A stretch of DNA of 64,000 nucleotides from Ectobacillus sp. JY-23 (GCF_023022965.1 NZ_CP095462.1:2356001-2420000); one strand, 5' to 3'; positions 54,839 to 63,406 are shown, numbered from the stretch's first letter. Notes: generated from the sequence alone by a model not told the origin. Numbers and translations: made by a program.

Positions 54839-55828
54839 TTATTTACTATTCATCAAATGTCTTTCTTGATTTTCTACATAGCTGTTTTTTTCGATCGTAT
54901 ACCTTGGACGCTTCTTCGTCTCTCTAAAAATCTTCCCAATGTATTCACCAATGATGCCTAAAGCAAGAAGCTGTATACCACCAACCATCCAAATAGATAA
55001 CATAAGCGAAGTCCACCCGCTAACTGTTTCTGAAAAAAGCTTAGCAAACAAGGTATAAATCGCAATCCCGATTCCAATTAACACCATAAAGAATCCAAGC
55101 GCTGATACAAAGCGGATTGGGACAATACTAAATGATGTAATACCTTCCCAAGCAAATGCCAGCATCTTTTTTAACGGATATTTTGATTCTCCTGCAAAAC
55201 GCTCTTTTCGATTGTAATATACATTAGTTGCCTTAAAGCCTAATAGCGGTACAATGCCGCGAATGAATACATTCTCCTCCTGATACTTTACAAACTCATC
55301 TAGAGCTCGCTTACTCATCAATCGATAATCAGCATGATTAGGCACCAGCTTAATACCCAGTTTCCCCATTAACCGATAAAAGCCCAAAGCTGTATTTCGC
55401 TTAAAAGCCGTATCGGTATCACGCTTATCACGAACACCATAAACAATCTCATAGCCTTGCTGATACTTCTCTATAAATTCATAAATCACATCTACATCAT
55501 CTTGGAGGTCTGCATCAATTGAAACAACGCAATCAGAGAATTGTCTCGCCGTCTCTAAGCCCGCAATTAACGCCCCTTGATGCCCAAAATTTCGGCTTAG
55601 CTTTAAGCCTTCTACATACTTATGAGAGGCAATTTGCTCTTCAATAATGTCCCATGTCCGATCTGCGCTTCCATCATCAACATATAAGATAATACTTGCG
55701 TCACTAATCTTTTCATCCGTAACTAAACGATTCATTACTCTTGTTAATTCCTTTGTTGTTTCTCCCAATACAGCCTCTTCATTGTAGCAGGGTACCACAA
55801 TGGTCAATAGCGGCGAATTTTTGGACAT
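54839..55828 (-). CDS. GtrB-like undecaprenyl-phosphate glycosyltransferase
   Basis: 329 aa: cytoplasmic GT-A domain (about 1-230) with TIVVPCYNEEAVL, YVDDGSADRTW, SIDADLQDD and the ADYRLMSKRAL segment, then two transmembrane helices (about 240-300), the layout of GtrB/CsbB. It makes undecaprenyl-phosphate-sugar. Located just upstream of the DUF6056-like gene on the same strand and across from the GtrA-like gene. Confidence 0.88.
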   Translation of the reverse strand: MSKNSPLLTIVVPCYNEEAVLGETTKELTRVMNRLVTDEKISDASIILYVDDGSADRTWDIIEEQIASHKYVEGLKLSRNFGHQGALIAGLETARQFSDCVVSIDADLQDDVDVIYEFIEKYQQGYEIVYGVRDKRDTDTAFKRNTALGFYRLMGKLGIKLVPNHADYRLMSKRALDEFVKYQEENVFIRGIVPLLGFKATNVYYNRKERFAGESKYPLKKMLAFAWEGITSFSIVPIRFVSALGFFMVLIGIGIAIYTLFAKLFSETVSGWTSLMLSIWMVGGIQLLALGIIGEYIGKIFRETKKRPRYTIEKNSYVENQERHLMNSK

Positions 55829-56010
55829 CCTTTCACCTCTTTATTTTACGAAAAATCAGTATTATTCCACGATATATTATTGCATAGGAGAAATGAATGT
55901 ACAAGCGTACATATATAGACTGCAATGCCTCTTTATGAAAGAACACATTCTTTTCTTAGCTTGTAGTTTCAACTACAAGTATTCTAATAAAAGTAGTATT
56001 AACCTACATC

Positions 56011-56060
56011 AAAAAAGGCAACTACACAGCTATTAAATAGCTGTGTAGTTGCCTTTTTTT
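56011..56060. terminator. Strong terminator after the PhoX-like gene
   Basis: A perfect stem of about 22 bp (AAAAAAGGCAACTACACAGC on the left with its complement on the right) with poly-T on either strand. Confidence 0.92.
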
Positions 56061-56072
56061 ATTGATTTTAGC

Positions 56073-58004
56073 TTATTTACTTACAGATTTTTTAGATACA
56101 GCATCAGACATCTTTGTAAAAGAAGGTAAACCAGAGATATATCCAATACCACCTGTTTTATTAATTCCAATCTGTTCATCCACGGCCTTCAATAACTCAT
56201 CTTTATTAACCGCTGTAATTGATCTATCAGCAATCTCATCACCAGGGTGTTGGAAATTGCTAAAGATATAAGCGTAGTTATTTCTGTTATCTATAGCATT
56301 CAATCCGGTTGCTTCTGCACCAGCTGGAACAGATAAAATACGCGCTAACTCTTTTGTATCAACATTATAAGCCCAAACATAGTTATTGGTATGGTTTCCG
56401 CTATCCTCACCGATAAAGAGTGTTCTCATTGCTTCAGAATAGCTTAGATTATCTGGGTTAGCTACTTTATCTACATTTGCTGTATTACCATAAGCATCAG
56501 CTTTAGGAAGATCTTCACCTACAATTAAGCCATGCATAGAAGGAGCTACATAGGAGCTATGAATCGCTTTTCCTTTGCTATCTGTTTGACCTTTTTTCAA
56601 CCCTAATTCATACGTTACACCTGATTTAATTTTTGGTAGTTGAATATGGTCGGCCGGATCTTTTCCTGTCGGATCCTTTTCCATACTTTTGCTTTGGTCA
56701 GAAATTGCTAGGTATAGCTTTCTATCTTTTTCGTTTAACGTTACACCTTCCATTTTGTTAAACTCTGTTGTTGCGCCAAGCATAGCTGCATAACGACGTG
56801 TTTCTAGGAAAGCTGCTGCTTTTTCTTTACCAGGCTTTACTTTTAAATACTCTATCTTACCGTATGAATATTGCTTAATGGCTGTAAAACCTTCAGCAGG
56901 GACCTCTGACGTTTCAAAAATATCATTAAACGTGATGCCGCTCTTAATGATATCTTCTACCTCCTTATCCGTCGCATGCCCTAGATTAATCCATTCTAAA
57001 TCACCAGAACCACCATTTTCAGAACCTGTTTGCTTAAATTTAGCTGCATATAGTGTACCTGCTGATAAATCTTTTTCTTTATCGGCTACATACATAAATA
57101 ATCCTGTATTCCCACCATCATCACCAAAATAAACAGTTCTATTATCCGGCATTACCTTAGCTAATTCATGCGAGATACGTCCAGTGCTGTAATGCTTCAC
57201 GACCGAAGCTTTACCTTTTTTATCTACTGTAATTTCTGGCGTAAAGCCATAGTAGTATGGATTTGCTTTTGACTTATCTCCAAAGTAAAACTGAGCAAAC
57301 GTTTCTACTTGGCTTCTTGTTTTAGATTGTGTATCTAAAAATTGACGTGCGTCTGGCTCATACTCTTCAGAGCCTAAGTGCGTATTCCATGGAGACATAG
57401 AGCCATTACAAGGAATCCAAAGGCCGTTTACTGCAGAAAAATCAATTTTTTTAACGGATTTTGCTTTAAGCTCTCCTGTTTTTGAGTTTTGATTCAATTC
57501 CGTTAAAGACATAGAAGCAGGAACTAATCCATAAGCTGATTTCCCGGCAGCATCAACCGTTTGATACTCGTAATGCGTAATCATATATAACTTACCGTTA
57601 ATTGGGTTCAATATTGTATTTGAGTCTGGTGCATCTGAAACAAAGTATTTTTTTTCTGGGCTACTTGGATCAACAATAGGATTTCCATTCACATCAATTG
57701 GTGTACCCGCAGGAACTCGTTCTCCCTTTACTGTTGCTACTTTATCTTCTGATTTAAACAAAGTTTTGTATATTAACGGGAATGTTTTCTCTTTCCCATT
57801 TTGATACTTTACTGTAACTGATGCGTTTGTATATGTTTTTACCATTTCGTCAACAGTAGTAGGTGCCTTCATTCCATTAAACTTAACTGATTCTACTTTA
57901 AATTTATTCTGAGCAGCTACTTCTGCAGGTGCTAGTGCTGGAGCTGTAATAGCTAGGGCAAGCGCTAAAGCTGCTCCCTTTTTTACTAGTTTCTTATTAA
58001 TCAT
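56073..58004 (-). CDS. PhoX-like secreted phosphatase (DUF839)
   Basis: 643 aa. A clear signal peptide (basic MINKKLVKKG, hydrophobic core, ALAPAEVAAQ cleavage region) and a beta-propeller-type DUF839/PhoX domain with PCNGSMSPWNTHLGSEEYEP, YFGDDGG and IGEDSGNHTNNYVWAYN, in which acidic residues can bind calcium and iron. PhoX enzymes are secreted alkaline phosphatases. The C terminus (SDAVSKKSVSK) has no sorting signal, so it is probably released or wall-associated by charge. No PhoB/PhoP box was recognised. Confidence 0.82.
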   Translation of the reverse strand: MINKKLVKKGAALALALAITAPALAPAEVAAQNKFKVESVKFNGMKAPTTVDEMVKTYTNASVTVKYQNGKEKTFPLIYKTLFKSEDKVATVKGERVPAGTPIDVNGNPIVDPSSPEKKYFVSDAPDSNTILNPINGKLYMITHYEYQTVDAAGKSAYGLVPASMSLTELNQNSKTGELKAKSVKKIDFSAVNGLWIPCNGSMSPWNTHLGSEEYEPDARQFLDTQSKTRSQVETFAQFYFGDKSKANPYYYGFTPEITVDKKGKASVVKHYSTGRISHELAKVMPDNRTVYFGDDGGNTGLFMYVADKEKDLSAGTLYAAKFKQTGSENGGSGDLEWINLGHATDKEVEDIIKSGITFNDIFETSEVPAEGFTAIKQYSYGKIEYLKVKPGKEKAAAFLETRRYAAMLGATTEFNKMEGVTLNEKDRKLYLAISDQSKSMEKDPTGKDPADHIQLPKIKSGVTYELGLKKGQTDSKGKAIHSSYVAPSMHGLIVGEDLPKADAYGNTANVDKVANPDNLSYSEAMRTLFIGEDSGNHTNNYVWAYNVDTKELARILSVPAGAEATGLNAIDNRNNYAYIFSNFQHPGDEIADRSITAVNKDELLKAVDEQIGINKTGGIGYISGLPSFTKMSDAVSKKSVSK

Positions 58005-58167
58005 CCTAACTGCCTCCTAGTAATTTGTCTCTCACAACTCTATTAAACACGATAAATTTTAAGTACATGTTAATCTTGCTTAATGATTAGGTATATTTTG
58101 TTACAGTTTGGAAACAGATGTTAGAAGTGCTTTCAGCTTTATTAATGCATATCATTGCTTCTTGCAT

Positions 58168-58198
58168 AAAAAAAGAGAGGATTTGTTGTCCTCTCTTC
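58168..58198 (-). terminator. Rho-independent terminator after the dus gene
   Basis: Stem AGAGAGGA with TCCTCTCT (7-base loop) with a run of seven T's on the minus strand. Confidence 0.85.
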
Positions 58199-58301
58199 TC
58201 TCCTTAACTTTCTTAACCATATACCTTTTATCCCAATCAAATCGGTACACATTTTTTCTCTCACTATTTGAGACTGACATCATCTCACTGTTCTTGCCCC
58301 A

Positions 58302-59264
58302 TCAACATTCTTTTTCAAAGCTATCAAGCAATGCACGCACTTCATCTGTCGATCTCGTGCTCATTAACTTTATTCTTAACTCAGCAGCACCAGGAAACCC
58401 TTTAACGTAGATTTTGAAAAAGCGATGAAGCTTTGTTATCGAACGCGGCACTATTTCCGCATAATGATCCTGCAAATCTAGCTGCAGTCTTAACAAATCA
58501 AGATATTCTTTACTGCTATGCTCTTTCGGCTCTTTTTCAAATGCAAACGGATTTTTAAAAATACCTCGCCCAATCATCACACCGTCAATACCATATTGTT
58601 CAGCCAGCTGCAGCCCTGTTTGACGGTCAGGAATGTCTCCGTTAATGGTTAATAGTGTATGCGGGGCAATACGATCGCGCAATGCTTTAATTTCTGGAAT
58701 GAGCTCCCAATGTGCAGCTACTTCACTCATTTCCTTTCTGGTACGTAAATGAATAGACAGGTTCGCAATATCCTGATTTAAAATATGCGTTAACCACGAC
58801 TCCCACTCACTAACATCCTCAAAGCCAATTCTGGTTTTTACACTAACAGGCAATCCGCCCGCTTTTGCAGCTTGAATCAGCTCTGCCGCAACGTCTGGAC
58901 GCAATATAAGGCCGCTCCCTTTGCCTCTCGATGCCACATTCGGTACGGGGCAGCCCATATTAATATCAATACCTTTGAAGCCTAACTCTGCCATACCAAT
59001 ACTCATTTGACGGAAATATTCGGGATTGTCTCCCCAAATATGTGCCACCATTGGCTGTTCATCCTCTGTAAAAAGCAAACGGCCACGCACGCTATCCTTG
59101 CCATCTGGATGACAATAGCTATCCGAGTTTGTAAACTCTGTGAAGAAAACATCCGGTCGGCCAGCTTTACTTACGACATGACGAAAAACAACATCTGTCA
59201 CATCTTCCATTGGTGCAAGTACAAAGAATGGTCTTGGTAAGTCACGCCAAAAATTATCTATCAT
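58302..59264 (-). CDS. dus: tRNA-dihydrouridine synthase
   Basis: 320 aa TIM-barrel flavoenzyme that reduces uridine in tRNA D-loops. [13 protein letters not shown] at the N terminus, [18 protein letters not shown] (catalytic Cys), SVKTRIG, SIHLRTR and [14 protein letters not shown] chose the ATG at 59264, where Bacillus homologues start; the frame is open to 59306 but begins with an atypical stretch. A GAGAGGA lies 12 bases upstream. Single-gene unit. Confidence 0.92.
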   Translation of the reverse strand: MIDNFWRDLPRPFFVLAPMEDVTDVVFRHVVSKAGRPDVFFTEFTNSDSYCHPDGKDSVRGRLLFTEDEQPMVAHIWGDNPEYFRQMSIGMAELGFKGIDINMGCPVPNVASRGKGSGLILRPDVAAELIQAAKAGGLPVSVKTRIGFEDVSEWESWLTHILNQDIANLSIHLRTRKEMSEVAAHWELIPEIKALRDRIAPHTLLTINGDIPDRQTGLQLAEQYGIDGVMIGRGIFKNPFAFEKEPKEHSSKEYLDLLRLQLDLQDHYAEIVPRSITKLHRFFKIYVKGFPGAAELRIKLMSTRSTDEVRALLDSFEKEC

Positions 59265-59421
59265 TTCAAACTCAAATCCTCTCGTTTTGAATACAACTGC
59301 AAACACTTGGTCAAAAACATAAAGCCAAATTTTTTACTTCTTTTATCTTATATCATGGTTAACAACTTATTTTCAAATATAAATGCAGAAACACAGTACA
59401 CCCGAATTATAAAAATAAGTG

Positions 59422-59506
59422 CACCTTCACGGTACGCAACACAAATAGCCGTATATCATTCATTTTTGCATGAGATATACGGTTATTTTATTTTCCACAT
59501 ATTGTT
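59422..59506. repeat. 85-bp segment, copy A, with internal inverted repeat
   Basis: GCACCTTCAC...CACATATTGT; its inner hairpin pairs CCGTATATC with GATATACGG. A second copy lies at 60688-60772 with about 88-90% identity and one single-base gap (counted by eye). It follows the tnpC remnant in the direction of transcription, so it may be the downstream end of an IS66 element and its terminator. Confidence 0.75.
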
Positions 59507-59537
59507 TGGATATTTTTAGCCCAGGGTATGTATTGAT

Positions 59538-59830
59538 TTAATATTGCTGGATCTCTAGATTGGGAAGATACGTCAGTAACTTCACGAGGTACTGATAGAA
59601 ATCCATTCCATTTGCTTTTGCAGTTTCTACAATGCTCAGACAGATAGCGTTGGCCTCGGCACCAGCTTCACTTACGGAAAACAGCCAGTTTTTTCGACAA
59701 TGATATTCAGACGAATGGTATGTTCAGCCGGATTATTGTCTATTTTAATGCGCCCATCGTTCAAGAATACTTGTATTCCGTTTGTGATGCTTATGATCTG
59801 TGCTGTTTGTAACAGATTGTTTTTACCCAT
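59538..59830 (-). pseudogene. IS66 transposase (tnpC) 3' remnant, frameshifted
   Basis: The upstream frame reads FLNDGRIKIDNNPAEHTIRL (the IS66 C-terminal motif). It then loses frame at an A-run, and a second frame continues RKNWLFSVSEAGAEANA followed by LSIVETAKANGMDFYQYLVK and ends at 59538. Together they give the last 95 or so residues of an IS66 transposase. The first two thirds, with the DDE residues, are gone. Confidence 0.8.
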
Positions 59831-60102
59831 GTTAAATATGCTACACTTTCGCAGAGATAAATATAGCTTCCTCGCGTAATGAATCGTTTCTTTTTTTGAA
59901 ATGCTTCGTACAACAGTATAAAAGGTTGTCTGTTGGTGTTGTTCATATGTGCCACTGAAGAATGTTTCAGTCTTGCCTGTTTTAGTCGTTCTAGTTGATA
60001 TGTATAATTTGGCGGGATCTTTTATTTGTATCAATGGGTGTGTTCATTTTGATAGATCTTATACGTCAATAAACTTAGAATTGCAGGGATGAACAATATT
60101 AC

Positions 60103-60690
60103 GGGACACCTAAACTCAGATTTATACTCTCTCCTGGTCCGCGAGACTCTCTTGCGGGACACCTAAACTCTGATTTATCCTCGCTCGTGGTCCGCGAGAC
60201 CCTCTCGCGGGACACCTAAACTCTGATTTATCCTCGCTCGTGGTCCGCGAGACCCTCTCGCGGGACACCTAAACTCTGATTTATCCTCGCTCGTGGTCCG
60301 CGAGACTCTCTTGCGGGACACCTAAACTCAGATTTACCCTCTCTCCTGGTCCGCGAGACTCTCTTGCGGGACACCTAAACTCAGATTTACCCTCTCTCCT
60401 GGTCCGCGAGACTCTCTTGCGGGACACCTAACTCCAGATTTATACTCTCTCCTGGTCCGCGAGACTCTCTTGCGGGACACCTAAACTCAGATTTATACTC
60501 TCTCCTGGTCCGCGAGACTCTCTTGCGGGACACCTAAACTCAGATTTATACTCTCTCCTGGTCCGCGAGACTCTCTTGCGGGACACCTAAACTCAGATTT
60601 ATACTCTCTCCTGGTCCGCAAGACTCTCTTGCGGGACACCTAGCCTCAGATTTACCCTCTCTCCTGGTCCGCGAGGTGTTCTTCCGGCGC
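60103..60690. repeat. Tandem array of 11 units of 53 bp with conserved hairpin
   Basis: Units start at 60103, 60156, 60209 and so on at exact 53-base steps to 60633, then a broken unit. Each carries GTCCGCGAGA-CTC-TCTTGCGGGAC or a variant that folds into a hairpin with one bulged G. One stem position varies as G-T (eight units), G-C (60156, 60209) and A-T (60580), always pairable; the last unit has lost the right arm. 53 is not a multiple of 3 and the array has no ribosome binding sites, so it is not coding. The three types of unit lie in blocks, which points to duplication by unequal crossing-over or slippage. Confidence 0.92.
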
Positions 60691-60772
60691 ACCTTCACAG
60701 TACGCATCACAAACAGTCGTATATCATTCATTTTTCATGAGATATACGGCTATTCTATTTTCCACATGCTGT
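60688..60772. repeat. 85-bp segment, copy B
   Basis: Diverged copy of 59422-59506 in the same orientation, joining the end of the 53-bp array to the 3' end of tnpB. The inner inverted repeat (CGTATATC/GATATACG) is kept. Confidence 0.75.
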
Positions 60773-60798
60773 ATAGAAGAAATAACGATAAAATTGCT

Positions 60799-61164
60799 TT
60801 AACATACAACTTTCGGTGATTGTGGGATGGCCTTTGGCTGTTGGATGGATAACCCTTCAAGAAGCCAGTGCAGCTTCTGTTGAGACAAATTGCGAACTTC
60901 CTTCTCATCCTTGGGCCATTGAAGCTTCCTACTATCCAAGCGTTTATAAAGCATCGCGAGGCCGTCGCCGTCAAAATACAAACATTTGTAGCGATCTTTA
61001 CTCCATCCAGAAAACAGGAAGATGGAATCACCGTACAGATCAAATTTGAAAGAATCTTGAATCAGTGTTGCCAGGTCATCAATGCCTTTTTCCATATCTG
61101 TCTTGCCGCAAATAATGTATATGTTTTTTACCGCTGTGTAATCGCACTTCACAGAAGCTTCCAC
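60799..61164 (-). CDS. tnpB: IS66 family accessory protein TnpB
   Basis: 121 aa, near the usual TnpB length. TAVKNIYIICGKTDMEKGID, then LFSGWSKDRYKCLYFDGDG and LDSRKLQWPKDEKEV are the IS66 Orf2 (TnpB) signature. TnpB is needed for IS66 transposition along with TnpA and TnpC, neither of which is intact here. The frame is unbroken, so the loss of the element is recent or the gene has not yet decayed. The first five residues (MEASV) are not typical and may come from a joined sequence. Confidence 0.85.
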   Translation of the reverse strand: MEASVKCDYTAVKNIYIICGKTDMEKGIDDLATLIQDSFKFDLYGDSIFLFSGWSKDRYKCLYFDGDGLAMLYKRLDSRKLQWPKDEKEVRNLSQQKLHWLLEGLSIQQPKAIPQSPKVVC

Positions 61165-61364
61165 TGCAAATCAAAGTCATATCTCTATCAGAACGTAAGC
61201 GAGCTATTGAATCAGTTGAATTAGAATTCGACTTTGAAAACCTACACAAATCAAAGTACACTGTCCTCTTGCATGACTTATTTGGCGATTCATCTTGGGA
61301 ACAATTATCTACAATACCCAAAGGTGAAATGAATTTGCCTCTTTATCCTCAAGAGTTTTTACCT
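61165..61364 (+). pseudogene. Possible 3' gene fragment on the plus strand
   Basis: An open frame on the plus strand (in phase with 61164) reads like protein: SLSERKRAIESVELEFDF, then LLHDLFGDSSWEQLS and [12 protein letters not shown]. It has no start codon with a ribosome binding site, since its 5' side is IS66 DNA, and it runs on into the antisense of rlmH. It may be the end of a gene cut by the insertion; I do not recognise the family. Confidence 0.35.
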
Positions 61365-61844
61365 CTACTTATGATATGGTTCCCCCCGATTAATTCGAAA
61401 CGCCCGGTATACCTGCTCCACCAAAATTAACCGCATAAGCTGATGAGGAAATGTCATCTTGGAGAAAGATAGACTATCATTCGCTCGCTTCATTACCTGA
61501 TCACTTAAACCAAGTGAGCCGCCAATAATAAACGCAATCTTACTTTTTCCATACGTGGCAAGACGATCGATTTCCTTTGCCAGCTCCTCTGATGATTTCA
61601 TTTTTCCTTGAATGGCTAAAGCGATAACGTGCGTGTCGTCGGATATCTTTTCGAGAATACGAATACCTTCTTTTTCTTTTACCATTTCCATCTCAGCAGC
61701 ACTTAAATTTTCCGGTGCTTTTTCATCAGCAAGCTCAATAATTTCTATTTTTGCATAAGATGAAAGTCGTTTTACATACTCCTCTATTCCTTGTTTCAGG
61801 TACTTTTCTTTCAATTTTCCAATCGTTATAATGGAAATATTCAC
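61365..61844 (-). CDS. rlmH: 23S rRNA (pseudouridine-1915-N3) methyltransferase RlmH
   Basis: 159 aa SPOUT-family methyltransferase acting on helix 69 of 23S r[23 protein letters not shown] at the start, [19 protein letters not shown] (the knot glycine motif) and [20 protein letters not shown] at the end. Full length. It is preceded by the CxxH protein and htrC as in other Bacillus chromosomes. Candidate DnaA boxes lie 27-57 bases upstream of its start. Confidence 0.97.
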   Translation of the reverse strand: MNISIITIGKLKEKYLKQGIEEYVKRLSSYAKIEIIELADEKAPENLSAAEMEMVKEKEGIRILEKISDDTHVIALAIQGKMKSSEELAKEIDRLATYGKSKIAFIIGGSLGLSDQVMKRANDSLSFSKMTFPHQLMRLILVEQVYRAFRINRGEPYHK

Positions 61845-61870
61845 AGCTTGGACCTTCCTTTACAAACAAA

Positions 61871-62004
61871 TTATCCACAGAAGTTATCAACATATCCACA
61901 ATTCATAACGCTTTATTCTTCTTTTTGTGGATTACATACTACATACATCGCCTTATTTTGACAATATTCACAAGTTGTTGATGAGTTTTCCACATTGTGT
62001 ATAA
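61871..62004. promoter_or_regulatory. Group of DnaA-box-like sites
   Basis: Exact TTATCCACA at 61871-61879. Near matches are TTATCAACA (61884-61892), ATATCCACA (61892-61900), TAATCCACA on the minus strand (61925-61933), and TTATACACA on the minus strand (61996-62004, fits TTATNCACA). They span the rlmH upstream region and the short CxxH gene. oriC-proximal DnaA-box clusters are known in B. subtilis. Confidence 0.5.
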
Positions 62005-62080
62005 CAGGAGCAGCCTCAAATTCGTCCACAATAATATCAAGAGCCAGCTCTACGTGCTCTAAGCAACAGGCAATTTTCAT
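61913..62080 (-). CDS. CxxH/CxxC small protein
   Basis: 55 aa gene, shorter than most ORF cut-offs. It begins MKIACCLEHVELALDIIVDE and ends TTCEYCQNKAMYVVCNPQKEE in part, with a CCLEH group (CxxH-like), a CEYC pair and a third Cys near the end, suggesting metal binding. The same small gene is found between htrC and rlmH in B. cereus relatives to my knowledge. GGAGAG-type ribosome binding site before the ATG. Function unknown. Confidence 0.8.
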   Translation of the reverse strand: MKIACCLEHVELALDIIVDEFEAAPVIHNVENSSTTCEYCQNKAMYVVCNPQKEE

Positions 62081-62109
62081 TTACATCTCTCCTCATTATC
62101 CTATGTTAC

Positions 62110-62138
62110 GGTTGACTATTCATTATCAATAGTTAACC
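62110..62138. other. Hairpin upstream of the CxxH gene
   Basis: GGTTGACTATT pairs with AATAGTTAACC (one G-T) around a 7-base loop, between the htrC terminator and the CxxH start. Possibly an operator or a second, weak terminator. Confidence 0.4.
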
Positions 62139-62142
62139 AACC

Positions 62143-62169
62143 AAAAAACAGGAGAGTCACCTCTCCTGT
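62143..62169 (-). terminator. Rho-independent terminator after htrC
   Basis: Stem ACAGGAGAG with CTCTCCTGT (4-base loop) followed by TTTTTT on the minus strand. Confidence 0.88.
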
Positions 62170-62172
62170 GAA

Positions 62173-63348
62173 TTAATAATTTTCACCACTTAGTGTAACC
62201 GTCGTCGTTTCCTTCTTTGTACCTCGGTAAAATACCAATTTCATCTTATCATTTACTTTTTTGCCGTATAAAAGCGTTCGGAATTCGATAATATTTCGAA
62301 CTGGCTTTCCATCTATCTCTGTAATTACATCGTATTCTCGTAAGCCTGCTTGTGCTGCAGGAGAAGGACTGCGAACATCTAGTACACAAACCCCTTCTAC
62401 CACATCTCTTGGAAGCCGCAGAGTCTTTTCAAAGTAGTAGCTTGGAATTTCATTAAGTGAGCGTAATTCTACACCTAAATATGGTCTGCTTATTTTACCG
62501 TTCTTCTCAAGCTCGGCAACAATAGGAAGTGCTCTAGCAATTGGAATTGCAAGACCAATACCTTCTACTTCTTTAGCCGCAATTTTCATCGTGTTGATAC
62601 CAATCAGTTTTCCATCTATATTGACTAAAGCACCGCCGCTATTGCCAGGGTTGATGGCAGCATCCGTTTGTAATACTTCTACCTGCCAGTCGTAATGCTG
62701 ATCATTGTTTAAATCAACAGGTACAATACGTTCATTAGCGGATATAATACCTTGCGTCACAGTTCCTGAAAACTCAAGACCAAGCGGGTTCCCAATAGCA
62801 ATTACCGGCTCGCCGCGCTTTACTGTATTGCTGTCTCCAATTTCTATCACTTTCTCGGCGAACTTTTCATCAATTTGAAGAACAGCCAAGTCCATGACTT
62901 TATCTCCGCCTAGTAGCTCAGCGGGCACTTTTTTTCCGTTGCTTAAGCTGACCTCAATACGATTAGCACCCTCAATTACGTGATAATTTGTAACAATATG
63001 CGCTTTTCCGTTTCCTTTTTTATAAATAACACCTGATCCTGTGCCTGCTTCTGCATCAGATTCAGAAAAGCTGTCTTGTTGAATATTAATAACGCCTACT
63101 ACTGCATCAGATGCTTTATCAACAGCACTTACAAAGTCAAAACGAACATCACTTGCAGATTCGTCTTTTGCCTGTGCCACGTAATGCCGCGTTTGCCTTG
63201 CTTCTGCGTCACCCTCTTGAATAAGACCAAACTTATGAAACGTTGGTATCGCAAAAGCAAATAAAGTAGCGCCTACCAATGCTCCTGCGACACCGGAGAA
63301 AATAATTTTTTTATGTCCATCCTTATCATTTCTACGATTAAAATCCAT
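62173..63348 (-). CDS. htrC: HtrA-like serine protease, HtrC type
   Basis: 391 aa. Short cytoplasmic N terminus, one transmembrane segment (about 15-37), trypsin-like domain with His in VTNYHVIEG, Asp in DLAVLQID and Ser in NPGNSGGALVN, then one PDZ domain (about 290-385). A membrane-anchored quality-control protease facing outside. It follows walJ by 58 bp, and the order walJ-htrC is the standard one after the wal operon in Bacillus, so the HtrC (YycK/YyxA) assignment rests on context as well as sequence. Confidence 0.92.
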   Translation of the reverse strand: MDFNRRNDKDGHKKIIFSGVAGALVGATLFAFAIPTFHKFGLIQEGDAEARQTRHYVAQAKDESASDVRFDFVSAVDKASDAVVGVINIQQDSFSESDAEAGTGSGVIYKKGNGKAHIVTNYHVIEGANRIEVSLSNGKKVPAELLGGDKVMDLAVLQIDEKFAEKVIEIGDSNTVKRGEPVIAIGNPLGLEFSGTVTQGIISANERIVPVDLNNDQHYDWQVEVLQTDAAINPGNSGGALVNIDGKLIGINTMKIAAKEVEGIGLAIPIARALPIVAELEKNGKISRPYLGVELRSLNEIPSYYFEKTLRLPRDVVEGVCVLDVRSPSPAAQAGLREYDVITEIDGKPVRNIIEFRTLLYGKKVNDKMKLVFYRGTKKETTTVTLSGENY

Positions 63349-63364
63349 TACGATATCACCTATC

Positions 63365-63400
63365 CTTTTGGCAAACCTTTTTTATAGTGTTTGCCAAAAG
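63365..63400. other. Hairpin between walJ and htrC
   Basis: A perfect 12-bp stem (CTTTTGGCAAAC with GTTTGCCAAAAG, 12-base loop). No T-run follows on the minus strand, so it may be a processing or attenuation site rather than a full terminator. Confidence 0.5.
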
Positions 63401-63406
63401 AGCTAA

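Larger units (their letters stand above)
59418..61164 (-). mobile_element. Degraded IS66-family insertion sequence region
   Basis: The stretch holds an intact-length tnpB, a frameshifted 3' end of tnpC, two diverged copies of an 85-bp segment and the 53-bp repeat array. No tnpA and most of tnpC are missing. The segment at 59418 (ATAAGTGCACCTTCAC) loosely resembles the GTAAGCG-type ends of IS66 elements, which would make it the right end. No left end is seen. Best read as remnants of one or two IS66-family elements. Confidence 0.7.

Noticed and set aside
59672-60034. 120-residue minus-strand frame as an intact gene
   Set aside because: Only its last part matches IS66 transposase and it is broken by a frameshift; the first part has no recognisable family. 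Kept only as a pseudogene remnant.
60103-60690. The 53-bp array as a CRISPR
   Set aside because: The units are contiguous with no unique spacers, and variation is spread through the unit. No cas genes are present.
60546-60731. Open frame of 61 codons on the minus strand over the repeat array
   Set aside because: The 53-bp period shifts frame from unit to unit, there is no ribosome binding site, and the reading frame is open only because the units are short of stop codons. It is not a gene.
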